This document shows, piece after piece, positions 30,379 to 38,517 of a stretch of DNA of 46,189 nucleotides (position 1 is the first letter of the stretch; every line of letters begins with the position of its first letter). The notes beneath the pieces were generated by a model. The model had not been told where the DNA came from and did no database searches. It was given only the letters and a program-made list of their open reading frames with translations. The position numbers and the translations under genes are program-made. Source of the DNA: Chloroflexota bacterium (GTDB lineage Bacteria; Chloroflexota; Anaerolineae; VGOG01); the NCBI GenBank assembly GCA_016875995.1, contig VGOG01000005.1, positions 1 through 46,189 on the forward strand, read 5' to 3'.

Positions 30379-31083
30379 ATGAAGACCTCACTTGAGTACC
30401 ATCCTACTATCAAAGACTTGCCGGTAGGAGAACGGCCACGGGAGAGACTGAAGAAATACGGTGCAGGCTCCCTTTCCAATGCTGAGCTTTTAGCCATCAT
30501 ACTACGCACTGGCGTGGGTGGGGAGAATGTCCTCAACCTGGCTACGCGGCTCCTGGCCAAATTCGGCGGCCTGATAGGCCTGGCTCGAACCGGCTTCAGC
30601 GAACTTTGTGGGGAGAAAGGGATAGGTGTGGCCAAGGCCGCCCAGCTAAAAGCAGCTCTGGAACTGGGGCGAAGGCTACTTATCGCCTCTCCTGAGGAAC
30701 GCCCCCAGGTCAAGTCTCCGGCCGACGCGGCCAACCTGATGATGATAGAGATGAGCATGCTGGAACAAGAGCACATGCGGCTCATCCTCCTGGACAGCAA
30801 GAACTACGTCTTGGATACCCCGACCATATACATTGGCAGTCTGAACACGTCTGTCATTCGGGTCGGCGAGCTATTTCGGGAGGCCATCAAACAAAACTGC
30901 GCCGCCATCATCGTCGCCCACAATCATCCCAGCGGTGACCCCACCCCCTCCCCTGAGGATGTCGCAGTAACAGAACTCATCACCCAGGCTGGCCAGTTAC
31001 TGGACATTGACGTACTGGATCACCTGATTATCGGCCAGCAACGGTACGTCAGTTTGAAAGAAAGGGGGTTAGGATTCAAGTGA
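30379..31083 (+). CDS. radC: RadC-family JAB/MPN protein
   Basis: A 234-aa protein of full RadC length. An N-terminal helix-hairpin-helix region ([46 protein letters not shown]) is followed by the JAB/MPN domain with the metal motif His181-x-His183 and Asp194 in [15 protein letters not shown], preceded by [24 protein letters not shown]. Despite its name, a role in DNA repair is disputed, and JAB family members can be metalloproteases; some RadCs are linked to natural transformation or mobile elements. AAGGAGGAA lies 11 bases before the ATG. It is the only gene following a c-di-GMP riboswitch and terminator. The next gene, 148 bp downstream, is a large surface protein. Confidence 0.95.
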   Translation: MKTSLEYHPTIKDLPVGERPRERLKKYGAGSLSNAELLAIILRTGVGGENVLNLATRLLAKFGGLIGLARTGFSELCGEKGIGVAKAAQLKAALELGRRLLIASPEERPQVKSPADAANLMMIEMSMLEQEHMRLILLDSKNYVLDTPTIYIGSLNTSVIRVGELFREAIKQNCAAIIVAHNHPSGDPTPSPEDVAVTELITQAGQLLDIDVLDHLIIGQQRYVSLKERGLGFK

Positions 31084-31231
31084 TCTCTAAAAAATTGAAC
31101 AAACCCGGTCGTTATCCGCTCTTGCTCGCCTCTGAAGAAACGCGGTAAGGTTCCTGCGTCCCCACGCTGTATAGTCAGCCTGCCCGCTGCTAGCAGAGAC
31201 GTGCTTCATATCAACAAAAAGGAGGCTCAAA

Positions 31232-34200
31232 ATGAAAAGCCTGGCGTTGCTCACTTCGAAGACGATCCCAAAACACACACTTTCAAAAGGAAAAGAAAGG
31301 AGAAAAATAACCAGGCCACTGTTACTTCGACTGGGCTCAGTACAGGCCTGGCAATCGCTCCTACTCTTACTGGCTTCGGCCTTGCTAATCCTGAGCTGCC
31401 TGCCATCATCTCAAATGGAGCACCGGTGGTCGGCTGCTCAGTCGGTCCTGCACCTGGACCTAGCCCCCTCTCTAGCGCTGGAGCCAGTAACCAAGCTGCG
31501 AGAAGCCTTCGCCGAGATGGCTGTTTTGGTGGAGCTCGATGTGCTCTCCTCGCCCTTGCCGCCTTTGAGGGAGGCAATCCGAGAAGAAGCAGGGCGAGTG
31601 GTACAGAGCCTGCAAGCCGGCTCTCTCTTGGTCAGCAATATCTTCCAATCCCACCACAACGGTGCCCTGGAACAAATGGTAGAGTTGACCAACCAGAGCA
31701 CCAGCCGCCAAAGCTACGCCGTGACCTTCAAGGCCCTGGTGCCCCAGGGCGTGTCCTTTAGTCAGGAAGGGGAGGAGAGACATCTGGCCATAGGCCAGTC
31801 GGTGGCCCTCAATGGCAACCAACGACAATCCTCGAAGGTTGGCTTCCTGGACCGGGCTGGGCAAGAGCTAGGTCGCTTTAGTTGGGAGGATATGCTGGCC
31901 CAGGGATTGCGTCCTCAGGTACAATTGACACGCACCCCTGAGGGATTGTCTCTGGCTGCGCGGGTAAAGGTGACAGTGGAAGCAGAACAGAGCTACCTCA
32001 TTGATCCCACTTGGGATCTGGCTTCTCCCACCTGGGGACAAATGACCATCTTTGGAGCCAATAGCAACGAATATGCCGGCTTCTCTGTCGCCAGCGGAGA
32101 CGTTAACGGCGATGGTTTAGAAGACGTCATAATCGGGGCCTTCCGGGCCGACGGGCCAGATGGGCAACGCAAGAACGCTGGCCGTGTCTACGTGGTGTTT
32201 GGCCCAACCGATATCTATGGCATCGTGGACCTGGCCTCCCAGGCCGACGTAGTAATCTATGGAGCCGACCCTTATGACTACGCCGGCAGCTCCGTGGCCA
32301 GCGGCGATGTGAACGGTGATGGATACGATGACATCATCATCGCCGCCCCGTGGGCTGATGGGCCCGACAACAGACGCGTCGAGTGCGGTGAGATTTACGT
32401 CGTTTTCGGCTCAGACTCCATCGCCAGCCACATAGATCTGAGGACCCAAGCCGACGTGGTCATGTACGGCGTAGATATACGTGATCAAGCCGGTACCTCC
32501 CTGGCCACCGGTAATATAAACGGAGATGAGTACGATGACATCGTCATCGGCGCTAAGTGGGCCGATGGGTTAGGCCCAGGCCACAGGCGCGAGGATGCCG
32601 GCGAAGTCTACGTGATACTGGGGTCAGCTTCCCTCCCCAATACTATGGAGCTGTGCTACCACGCTGCTCTGATCATCTATGGAGAGGAGAAAGGAGATCA
32701 TGCCGGTTCCTCCGTAGCCATTGGTGATCTGAACGGCGACGGGTACGGAGATATCATCGTCGGAGCCATGTGGGCCGACGGCCCACAAAACCAGCGCCCT
32801 CAGGCTGGCGGAGCCTATGTAGTGTCGGGATCGAAAAGCTTCGATAGCAGAATGCGCGATCTCCGCACTCAGGCCGACCTGACCATCTTCGGTGCCAATG
32901 CTCAAGACCGGGCCGGCATCTCAGTAGCCAGTGGCGACGTAAACGGCGATGGTTACGACGACCTCCTCATTGGAGCCAGTTATGCCAACGGGCCAAATAA
33001 TGGGCGCACCTGGGCTGGTGAGGTCCACGTGGTGCTGGGCTCGGATTCCATCTTCAACTCCGCACACCTGAAATCCATAGACCTACTCAAAGAAGCCGAC
33101 TTCACCATTTACGGAGCCAACAGAGGCGACCGAGTCGGAATCTCCGTGGCAAGCGGCGACGTGAATGCCGATGGTTGCGACGACATCATTGTCGGAGCAA
33201 GCGGTAAGGCAAGTGTGGTCCTGGGCTCACCAGCTATCGCAGGCACCCTGGATCTGGCCAGCGGGGACGCTCTGACTATCTACGGAACCGACGCCAGTTA
33301 CCAGGCCGACACCTCGGCAGCCAGCGGAGATGTGAATGGTGATGGCTATGGTGACATCATTGTGGGAGCCAACTGGGCCGCTGGACCGAATGGGAGTCGC
33401 ACGAAGGCTGGCGAGACTTACGTAATCTCCCCGCAAGTAGATCTATCAATACGCTACGCAGCCGCACCTCCAACCTATGTCGTCCCAGGGACAACCATCA
33501 CTTACACCCTGGCCTACTCCAACAACGGGGCAGCCACAGCTTTCAATGTCGTGATCGCCAACCTTGAAACTCCAGGGTTACGAAAGACCCGCTCTATCTA
33601 CGATGACAAGGTAACGCCATCTATTGAATCCAACCCTCAGAGTTGGCGGATTGAGCAGTTGAACCCAGGGGAGTCCGGGGCAATTACGATAGTAGCTGAA
33701 GTCAGCCCTGAACTCACTGGCGGGGTGGTCATCACCAACACCGCCCAGATCTCTGGTGCAGGGATGGAGGTCTACCCTGATAACAACACCAGCACCGTGG
33801 CCATCACCGTGAGTCCTCCAGCTTACGACATCTCAGTTAAAGCCACCCCAACTAGCATAGTTGCCGACGGCGTCTCTACTTCTACCATTATTGCTGAGGT
33901 AACCGGCGAAGATGGCAACCCCATAGCCAACGGCACACCAGTCGCTTTCACCACCAGCTTTGGCCGCTTCCCAACTGATCCCTATATCAACACTACCACC
34001 AATGGGAAGGCCACGGCGACACTAGTCTCCAGCGACCAGGTGGGCACGGCTATCGTCACCGTCAGCACTGGCTCGAAGTATGCCGAGATCGCTGTCGAAT
34101 TCACCGGGATGATAGAGAATATGAACACCGGTGAGTGGTATAACAGCATCAACGTGGCCGTCAGCGAGGCCAGGGATGGCGACACCATCATCGTCAACCC

Positions 34201-35044
34201 TGGCACGTACAACGAGACCATCAACATGAAGAGCGGCGTAAAGATCTATGGCGCCGGGGCTGAGGTGACGGTAATCAGCGGCGATGGTTCCGGGCCGGTG
34301 GTCACAGCCAGTGGAGTCGAGATCATGGGCAACGCCGTCATCTCCGGCTTCACCATCACGGGCGGCAACGCTGACCACGGGGCCGGCATCTACATCCATA
34401 ACGCCTCGCCGACGGTGGAGAATAACATCGTCACCGCTAACTCGGCGACCTTCTTCGGGGGCGGGATATGTATCGAAGGCGGCTTGCCCACTATCCGCAA
34501 CAACGTCATCGTTAGCAACTCGGCAGCGGTCTTCGGCGGCGGCATGTACGTAGCCAACGGCTCACCCGCCATCATCAACAACACCATCATCGGCAACTCG
34601 GCGGCTATCTCCGGTGGCGGCATCTTCAACCTGAGAGGCTCACCCATCATCGGTAACAACATCATCGCCAACAACACCGCTTTCTCGTCCGGTGGTATCC
34701 ACAACCACGACGGATCGCCCATCAGTGACTACAACAACGTCTGGGGCAACATCCCGGATGACTACTACAATCTGACCCCAGGCGCCCACGACATCCACCA
34801 GGATCCCCTTTTGGACAATCCGTCAGGTGGCAACTACCGCTTGCTAACGAGCTCTCCCTGTATTGACGCTGGCGACCCGGCCACGCCACCGAGCAGCGAC
34901 CTCGATGGCAACCCGCGTCCCATTGATGGCAACGGCGACGGCCAGGCCGTGGTGGACATCGGTGCTTACGAGCTCTCTGGCGATAGCTCTCTGCCATTCC
35001 ACTCTACCCCGATGCCAGGCCTGCCACCCAGGCCTACCTCGTGA
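31232..35044 (+). CDS. Exported FG-GAP propeller / DUF11 / Ig / beta-helix surface protein
   Basis: A 1270-aa secreted protein; AAGGAGG sits upstream of the ATG. A long basic N-region and hydrophobic stretch (41-56, ending LILSC) form the signal. After a unique region come seven FG-GAP repeats (pattern FSVASGDVNGDGYDDIIIGA), each with a calcium-type DxNxDGxxD loop; seven blades match an integrin-alpha-like propeller. Then a DUF11 domain (YVVPGTTITYTLAYSNNGAA), an invasin-type Ig domain (SIVADGVSTSTIIAEV...NPIANGTPVAF) and a right-handed beta-helix of GGGI/NNxI turns (PTIRNNVIVSNSAAVFGGG) ending in a DIDGNPRP/DIGAYEL-type anchor. It is probably an adhesin or sheath protein. It lacks the YLPLV tail of the other big protein. 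Confidence 0.9.
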   Translation: MKSLALLTSKTIPKHTLSKGKERRKITRPLLLRLGSVQAWQSLLLLLASALLILSCLPSSQMEHRWSAAQSVLHLDLAPSLALEPVTKLREAFAEMAVLVELDVLSSPLPPLREAIREEAGRVVQSLQAGSLLVSNIFQSHHNGALEQMVELTNQSTSRQSYAVTFKALVPQGVSFSQEGEERHLAIGQSVALNGNQRQSSKVGFLDRAGQELGRFSWEDMLAQGLRPQVQLTRTPEGLSLAARVKVTVEAEQSYLIDPTWDLASPTWGQMTIFGANSNEYAGFSVASGDVNGDGLEDVIIGAFRADGPDGQRKNAGRVYVVFGPTDIYGIVDLASQADVVIYGADPYDYAGSSVASGDVNGDGYDDIIIAAPWADGPDNRRVECGEIYVVFGSDSIASHIDLRTQADVVMYGVDIRDQAGTSLATGNINGDEYDDIVIGAKWADGLGPGHRREDAGEVYVILGSASLPNTMELCYHAALIIYGEEKGDHAGSSVAIGDLNGDGYGDIIVGAMWADGPQNQRPQAGGAYVVSGSKSFDSRMRDLRTQADLTIFGANAQDRAGISVASGDVNGDGYDDLLIGASYANGPNNGRTWAGEVHVVLGSDSIFNSAHLKSIDLLKEADFTIYGANRGDRVGISVASGDVNADGCDDIIVGASGKASVVLGSPAIAGTLDLASGDALTIYGTDASYQADTSAASGDVNGDGYGDIIVGANWAAGPNGSRTKAGETYVISPQVDLSIRYAAAPPTYVVPGTTITYTLAYSNNGAATAFNVVIANLETPGLRKTRSIYDDKVTPSIESNPQSWRIEQLNPGESGAITIVAEVSPELTGGVVITNTAQISGAGMEVYPDNNTSTVAITVSPPAYDISVKATPTSIVADGVSTSTIIAEVTGEDGNPIANGTPVAFTTSFGRFPTDPYINTTTNGKATATLVSSDQVGTAIVTVSTGSKYAEIAVEFTGMIENMNTGEWYNSINVAVSEARDGDTIIVNPGTYNETINMKSGVKIYGAGAEVTVISGDGSGPVVTASGVEIMGNAVISGFTITGGNADHGAGIYIHNASPTVENNIVTANSATFFGGGICIEGGLPTIRNNVIVSNSAAVFGGGMYVANGSPAIINNTIIGNSAAISGGGIFNLRGSPIIGNNIIANNTAFSSGGIHNHDGSPISDYNNVWGNIPDDYYNLTPGAHDIHQDPLLDNPSGGNYRLLTSSPCIDAGDPATPPSSDLDGNPRPIDGNGDGQAVVDIGAYELSGDSSLPFHSTPMPGLPPRPTS

Positions 35045-35074
35045 ACGCTGAGCCGCACCTCGTATCCAAAACAC

Positions 35075-35106
35075 AGGAGGGCATCCTCAGGCCGGGATGC
35101 CCTCCT
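35075..35106 (+). terminator. Terminator after the FG-GAP protein gene
   Basis: A perfect 12-bp inverted repeat, AGGAGGGCATCC/GGATGCCCTCCT, with an 8-nt loop, starts 30 bp after the stop codon. The T-tract is weak, but the stem is strong. Confidence 0.75.
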
Positions 35107-35250
35107 ATACGTTTGGCCGCTCTCCGACATCGCTCACTCACTCCCCGTGCTTAGCCAACCCGCCATAAGTCCTCTGCATGAGCAAAGCATCTTCCTCTAA
35201 ACGGGGGCTCTCGCAGATGACCAACCTACCTATCCATCAATCAAGCCAAC

Positions 35251-35279
35251 TTGAATTATTTGCCACAATCTGGTATGAT
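35251..35279 (+). promoter_or_regulatory. Promoter of the ammonium transporter gene
   Basis: TTGAAT, a 17-bp spacer and TATGAT with an extended TGG. It overlaps an in-frame upstream ATG, which argues for the later start at 35317. Confidence 0.7.
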
Positions 35280-35316
35280 AAGCAAAGTTGCAAAATATCT
35301 GCTAACGGGAGGAGAG

Positions 35317-36726
35317 ATGCTCAAAAGCGGTCTTCTGATAAGTTCTGTAATCGTATCCCTGATCGGCAATCTAACTTTCGCCCTGGCTTCTGAGACCGAC
35401 TTGATTTGGCCCCTGCTGGCCGGTTGTCTGGCCTTTCTGATACCGGCCGGCTTCACTTTGCTTGCCAGCGGCGGGATGCCAGAGGAAAAAGCTGTACCCA
35501 CAGCCATGATGGGACTGGCGGCCACAGGGCTGGCGCTCGTGGGCTACCTGGCCTGCGGCTTCGCCCTCCAGTTTGGGGGCATCGGCCTGGTCTCGGACCT
35601 GCCGGGCCTGGGAGGATTGATCTGGGAGTGGTCGCCTCTGGACGCGACCTGGGGAACCGGCTGGGGAGCATTGGGGCTGAAGGGCTTCTTCCTACAGGAA
35701 GGCGCCGATACGCCAATGGCTTATGCCCTCTTCTTTTCCCAACTCCCCCTGGTGGTCACCGCCTGCCTCATCCCCCTGTTGACCCTGAGAAAGCGGGCCA
35801 AATCCTTTGCCCTTGTGCCAGGAGTCTTGCTGATCGCAGCCGTGGTCTATCCCGTCATCGGCAACTGGGTCTGGGGAGGCGGCTGGCTGGCAAACCTGGG
35901 CTCAAACCTCGAGCTGGGCCACGGCTTCGTTGACTTCGCCGGGTCGGGGATGGTACATCTCCTGGGGGGAGTGGCAGCCTTGGGCGGGATTCTGGCCTTT
36001 GGATTGCGGATCTCGGATCGCGGACCGCGGAATGAGAACGCGGAAGAGCCTGCCAGGATGCCCCCCGTTCATTTGCCTCTCCTGGCGATCCTGGGATCCC
36101 TGCTCCTCCTCGTCGGCTGGCTGGGCCTGGTCTTCAGCAACCCGCTGTACATGTCGGACGAGAGGCTGCCTGGATCCCTCCTCGCTGTGAACATCGTCCT
36201 GGCAGCCAGTGGCAGCCTGCTGGTGGCCATGCTTTACACCTGGTTCGCCACCGGTGGGGCTGACGTGCTGATGGCCACTCGTGGCCTGGCGGCTGGCCTG
36301 ATCGCCATCAGCGCCGCCTGTCCCTTCGTGCCCCCCTGGGCAGCGTTGATCATTGGCGCTGTGGCTGGCCTCCTACTCCCCCTTGGCATCTACTTCGTCG
36401 AGTACCTGCTGCGACTGGATGACCCTGCGGCGGCCATCGCCACCCACGGCCTGAGCGGCCTGTGGGGCCTGCTGGCCGTGGCCATCTTCGCCGATGGAAT
36501 CTACGGAGCGGGCTGGAACGGGATAGGAGCAGAGGAGTACCTGGGCATCGCTGGGCAAGGAGTCTCCGGCTACCTCGTCGCTGCCGGCTTCCAGCCCGAC
36601 TTGCCGAGCCAGCTCTTCGCCCAACTGACCGGGATAGGCACTATCGCCATCGTCGCCTTCGCGTTGGCGTGGGCCTTTTTCAAGGCGTTGAGCCTGGCCG
36701 TGAAGACGTCAAACGTCAAAACGTGA
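35317..36726 (+). CDS. amt: Ammonium transporter, Amt/Rh family (divergent)
   Basis: A 469-aa polytopic membrane protein with about eleven helices; ATG at 35317 has GGAGG four bases upstream. The family's pore residues are visible: HGFVDFAGSGMVHLLGG corresponds to the DFAGGTVVH segment with the first His of the twin-His pore, and DDPAAAIATHGLSGLWG to the second. It conducts ammonium or ammonia. It is divergent from well-known AmtB elsewhere, with a long loop carrying a simple GGATCGCGGA-type repeat (36004-36045, RISDRGPRNENAEE). No PII gene (glnK) is visible beside it, unlike typical amt operons. Its 3' end overlaps the convergent phosphoribosyltransferase gene by 18 bp. Confidence 0.85.
   Translation: MLKSGLLISSVIVSLIGNLTFALASETDLIWPLLAGCLAFLIPAGFTLLASGGMPEEKAVPTAMMGLAATGLALVGYLACGFALQFGGIGLVSDLPGLGGLIWEWSPLDATWGTGWGALGLKGFFLQEGADTPMAYALFFSQLPLVVTACLIPLLTLRKRAKSFALVPGVLLIAAVVYPVIGNWVWGGGWLANLGSNLELGHGFVDFAGSGMVHLLGGVAALGGILAFGLRISDRGPRNENAEEPARMPPVHLPLLAILGSLLLLVGWLGLVFSNPLYMSDERLPGSLLAVNIVLAASGSLLVAMLYTWFATGGADVLMATRGLAAGLIAISAACPFVPPWAALIIGAVAGLLLPLGIYFVEYLLRLDDPAAAIATHGLSGLWGLLAVAIFADGIYGAGWNGIGAEEYLGIAGQGVSGYLVAAGFQPDLPSQLFAQLTGIGTIAIVAFALAWAFFKALSLAVKTSNVKT
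36004..36045. repeat. Short GGATCGCGGA-type repeat inside amt
   Basis: Degenerate tandem units (GGATTGCGGA, TCTCGGATCGCGGA, CCGCGGA) code for a cytoplasmic-loop segment RISDRGPRNENAEE, unlike the flanking hydrophobic protein. It looks like a repeat insertion in frame. Confidence 0.45.
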
Positions 36727-36735
36727 AACGTCATT
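36704..36735. repeat. Short AACGTCA-type repeat at convergent gene ends
   Basis: GACGTCAAACGTCAAAACGT followed by GAAACGTC: degenerate 8-9 bp units that make up the C-terminal codons of both the ammonium transporter (+) and phosphoribosyltransferase (-) genes. Confidence 0.6.
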
Positions 36736-37377
36736 TGTCTCGCTCTGGCTCTCCCGTAAAAGCCGCACCACCTCCTCATCGGAAGTCTGGTCGAAGACCT
36801 CGTAGAAAGCGCCCACCGCCCAGAAAAACTGCGGGGTGTCCAGGCAGACCAGCCGGTCAACTTCCCCCCTCAAGCGGGCAACAACGTCGGGCGGGCCTAC
36901 GGGGACGGCGAGGATGAGCTCGGCCAGCTTTTGCTTTTTCAAGGCCCGGATCGCGGCCAGGGTGGTAGCACCAGTGGCTATCCCGTCGTCAACCAGGAGC
37001 ACTGTCTTGCCCTCTAGCTCCTGAGCTGGCTGATCGCCCCGATACTTCCTCAAGCGCCGCTCAATCTCGCGCCGCTGCCGCTCGGTCTCATCCTGAACGT
37101 ACTCAGGGGAAACGCCCAGGCTTCCAATCAAGCCCGCGTCGAGGACCACCTCGCCTGAGCCGGCTATGGCCCCTATGGCCAGCTCAGGATTGTAGGGCGC
37201 GCCGATCTTGCGGGTTATGTAGACATCGAGGGGCGCACCGATGGCCTTAGCAACTTCGGCCGCCACCACCACTCCACCCCGTGGGATGCCCAGGACGATG
37301 ACGTCCTGCTTCCCCTTTAGGAAAATCAACACCCGAGCCAGGAGTTGCCCCGCCTCCTGACGGTCGCGAAAACGCAT
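36709..37377 (-). CDS. Phosphoribosyltransferase-family protein
   Basis: A 222-aa protein. The PRPP-binding loop VLLVDDGIATGATT is intact, with a typical PRTase start (VIVLGIPRGGVVVAAEVAKAIGAPLDVYITRKIGAPYNPELAIGAIA). This class is often annotated as a predicted phosphoribosyltransferase; the base or other acceptor is unknown. It lies 3 bp after a SLOG-type protein gene, so the pair is probably co-transcribed with thpR. Its C-terminal residues are encoded by a simple repeat, so the end could be longer than in relatives. Confidence 0.9.
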   Translation of the reverse strand: MRFRDRQEAGQLLARVLIFLKGKQDVIVLGIPRGGVVVAAEVAKAIGAPLDVYITRKIGAPYNPELAIGAIAGSGEVVLDAGLIGSLGVSPEYVQDETERQRREIERRLRKYRGDQPAQELEGKTVLLVDDGIATGATTLAAIRALKKQKLAELILAVPVGPPDVVARLRGEVDRLVCLDTPQFFWAVGAFYEVFDQTSDEEVVRLLRESQSETNDVSRFDV

Positions 37378-37380
37378 CTC

Positions 37381-37851
37381 TCACCTCTCACCAGCCAGCG
37401 CCAGGGCCTTGTCCACCGCCTCAGCCGGTGTAATCGCCTCGACGATGGCTGATACCGGCCGTCCCTTCTTGGCCAGTTGCCAGGTGTTGAGGCCAACGAC
37501 GGGGATCCCCAGCTTGAGGGCATAGGCGATCTCCGAAAGGGTGCCATACTCACCATCCACAGCGATCACCGCTCGAGCGGTGCGAACGACGATCACGTTG
37601 CGAGCCTCGCCCAGCCCGGTGACGACGGGGATGTCCACGTAGGGATTCGCATCGCGCTGACTGAAGCCAGGCAGGATGCCAATGGTCAGTCCGCCTTCTG
37701 ACTTCGCCCCCCGGCAGGCAGCCTCCATCACTCCACCCAGGCCGCCGCAGACCAGAGTAACCCCTCTCCTGGCCAGCTCCCGCCCCACGGACTCAGCAAC
37801 CTGTGCCACTTCTTTCGGACACTGCCCTGCCCCGACGACCGCTATAATCAT
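37381..37851 (-). CDS. SLOG/TIGR00725-type nucleotide-binding protein
   Basis: A 156-aa Rossmann-like protein. Features are IIAVVGAGQCPKEVAQVAESVGRELARRG, the glycine-rich VCGGLGGVMEAACRGA, and DGEYGTLSEIAYALKLGIPVVGLNTW, as in the LOG/DprA-like SLOG superfamily, where relatives bind nucleotides. The specific TIGR00725 group is of unknown function. It is flanked by thpR (1 bp away) and a phosphoribosyltransferase, all three on one strand and likely one operon in nucleotide or RNA metabolism. Confidence 0.88.
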   Translation of the reverse strand: MIIAVVGAGQCPKEVAQVAESVGRELARRGVTLVCGGLGGVMEAACRGAKSEGGLTIGILPGFSQRDANPYVDIPVVTGLGEARNVIVVRTARAVIAVDGEYGTLSEIAYALKLGIPVVGLNTWQLAKKGRPVSAIVEAITPAEAVDKALALAGER

Positions 37852-37852
37852 G

Positions 37853-38437
37853 TCATCCCTCTAGCTTCACTTCTGCCAGCCGGGTGTACACCGCCCCCGT
37901 GGGCCTCAAATCGCTCTTTATCAGGCTGACGGCCCGTGCCTCCATCTGGCCCAGCTCGCCAATGTCCGTCTCTTCAACGACCTGACCCAGACGACGTACA
38001 TCGCTGCTGCTGGCCCGTCGCTGGGTTCGCCCCAGGGTCAGGTGAGCCTGGAATCCACGCCCTTCGGGAGCAAACCCCAGTTTCTCCATCCCGTCCTCAA
38101 TGACTTTTTGCAGGCGTTTCAAGGTTCCCCTCTCCTCCTGCACGCCCACCCAGACCACCCGGGGGCGCCGAGCGTCGGGGAAGCATCCTAAACCTCCCAC
38201 GGAGAAGGGGAAAGAAGAGAACCCGGCGCAAGCCTGGGCGATGGCTCGCTCTATCTGCTCGATCCTGTTGGCCGGCACGTTGCCCAGGAACTTGAGGGTG
38301 AGATGGATGCCCTCCGGCCCAACCCAGCGCACCGAGCCCTGAGGGACCCTGACCTTGAGCTGCTCTTGCAGCTCGGTCAAACCTGCCTTGATCTTCTCAT
38401 CCAGTTCGATGGCGATAAAAGTGCGAACTTGTTCCAT
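37853..38437 (-). CDS. thpR: RNA 2',3'-cyclic phosphodiesterase (ThpR / 2'-5' RNA ligase family)
   Basis: A 194-aa 2H phosphoesterase. It has both catalytic HxTx motifs, HLTLKFLG (His45) and HLTLGRTQ (His132), and the N-terminal RTFIAIEL. The family hydrolyses or joins 2',3'-cyclic and 2'-5' RNA ends; in vivo roles are poorly known. GGAGGG lies 10 bases before the ATG. It leads a three-gene minus-strand operon. An IS element inserted 80 bp upstream may have displaced its promoter; I saw none that was convincing. Confidence 0.93.
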   Translation of the reverse strand: MEQVRTFIAIELDEKIKAGLTELQEQLKVRVPQGSVRWVGPEGIHLTLKFLGNVPANRIEQIERAIAQACAGFSSFPFSVGGLGCFPDARRPRVVWVGVQEERGTLKRLQKVIEDGMEKLGFAPEGRGFQAHLTLGRTQRRASSSDVRRLGQVVEETDIGELGQMEARAVSLIKSDLRPTGAVYTRLAEVKLEG

Positions 38438-38506
38438 TAATACATGCCCTCCATTCGTGCGAATTCCTGGTCTATATCAGTACTTGAGAAAAGTCGCTCC
38501 AAAGGG

Positions 38507-38517
38507 GCGTCCTCGCC
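38507..38517. repeat. Left 11-bp target-site duplication of the IS element
   Basis: GCGTCCTCGCC, identical to 40034-40044. It directly borders the left terminal repeat. Confidence 0.9.

Noticed and set aside
31084-31231. The gap between radC and the FG-GAP gene as a second riboswitch
   Set aside because: I found no GEMM core or other known aptamer motif; only GC-rich stretches and a weak TATAGT.
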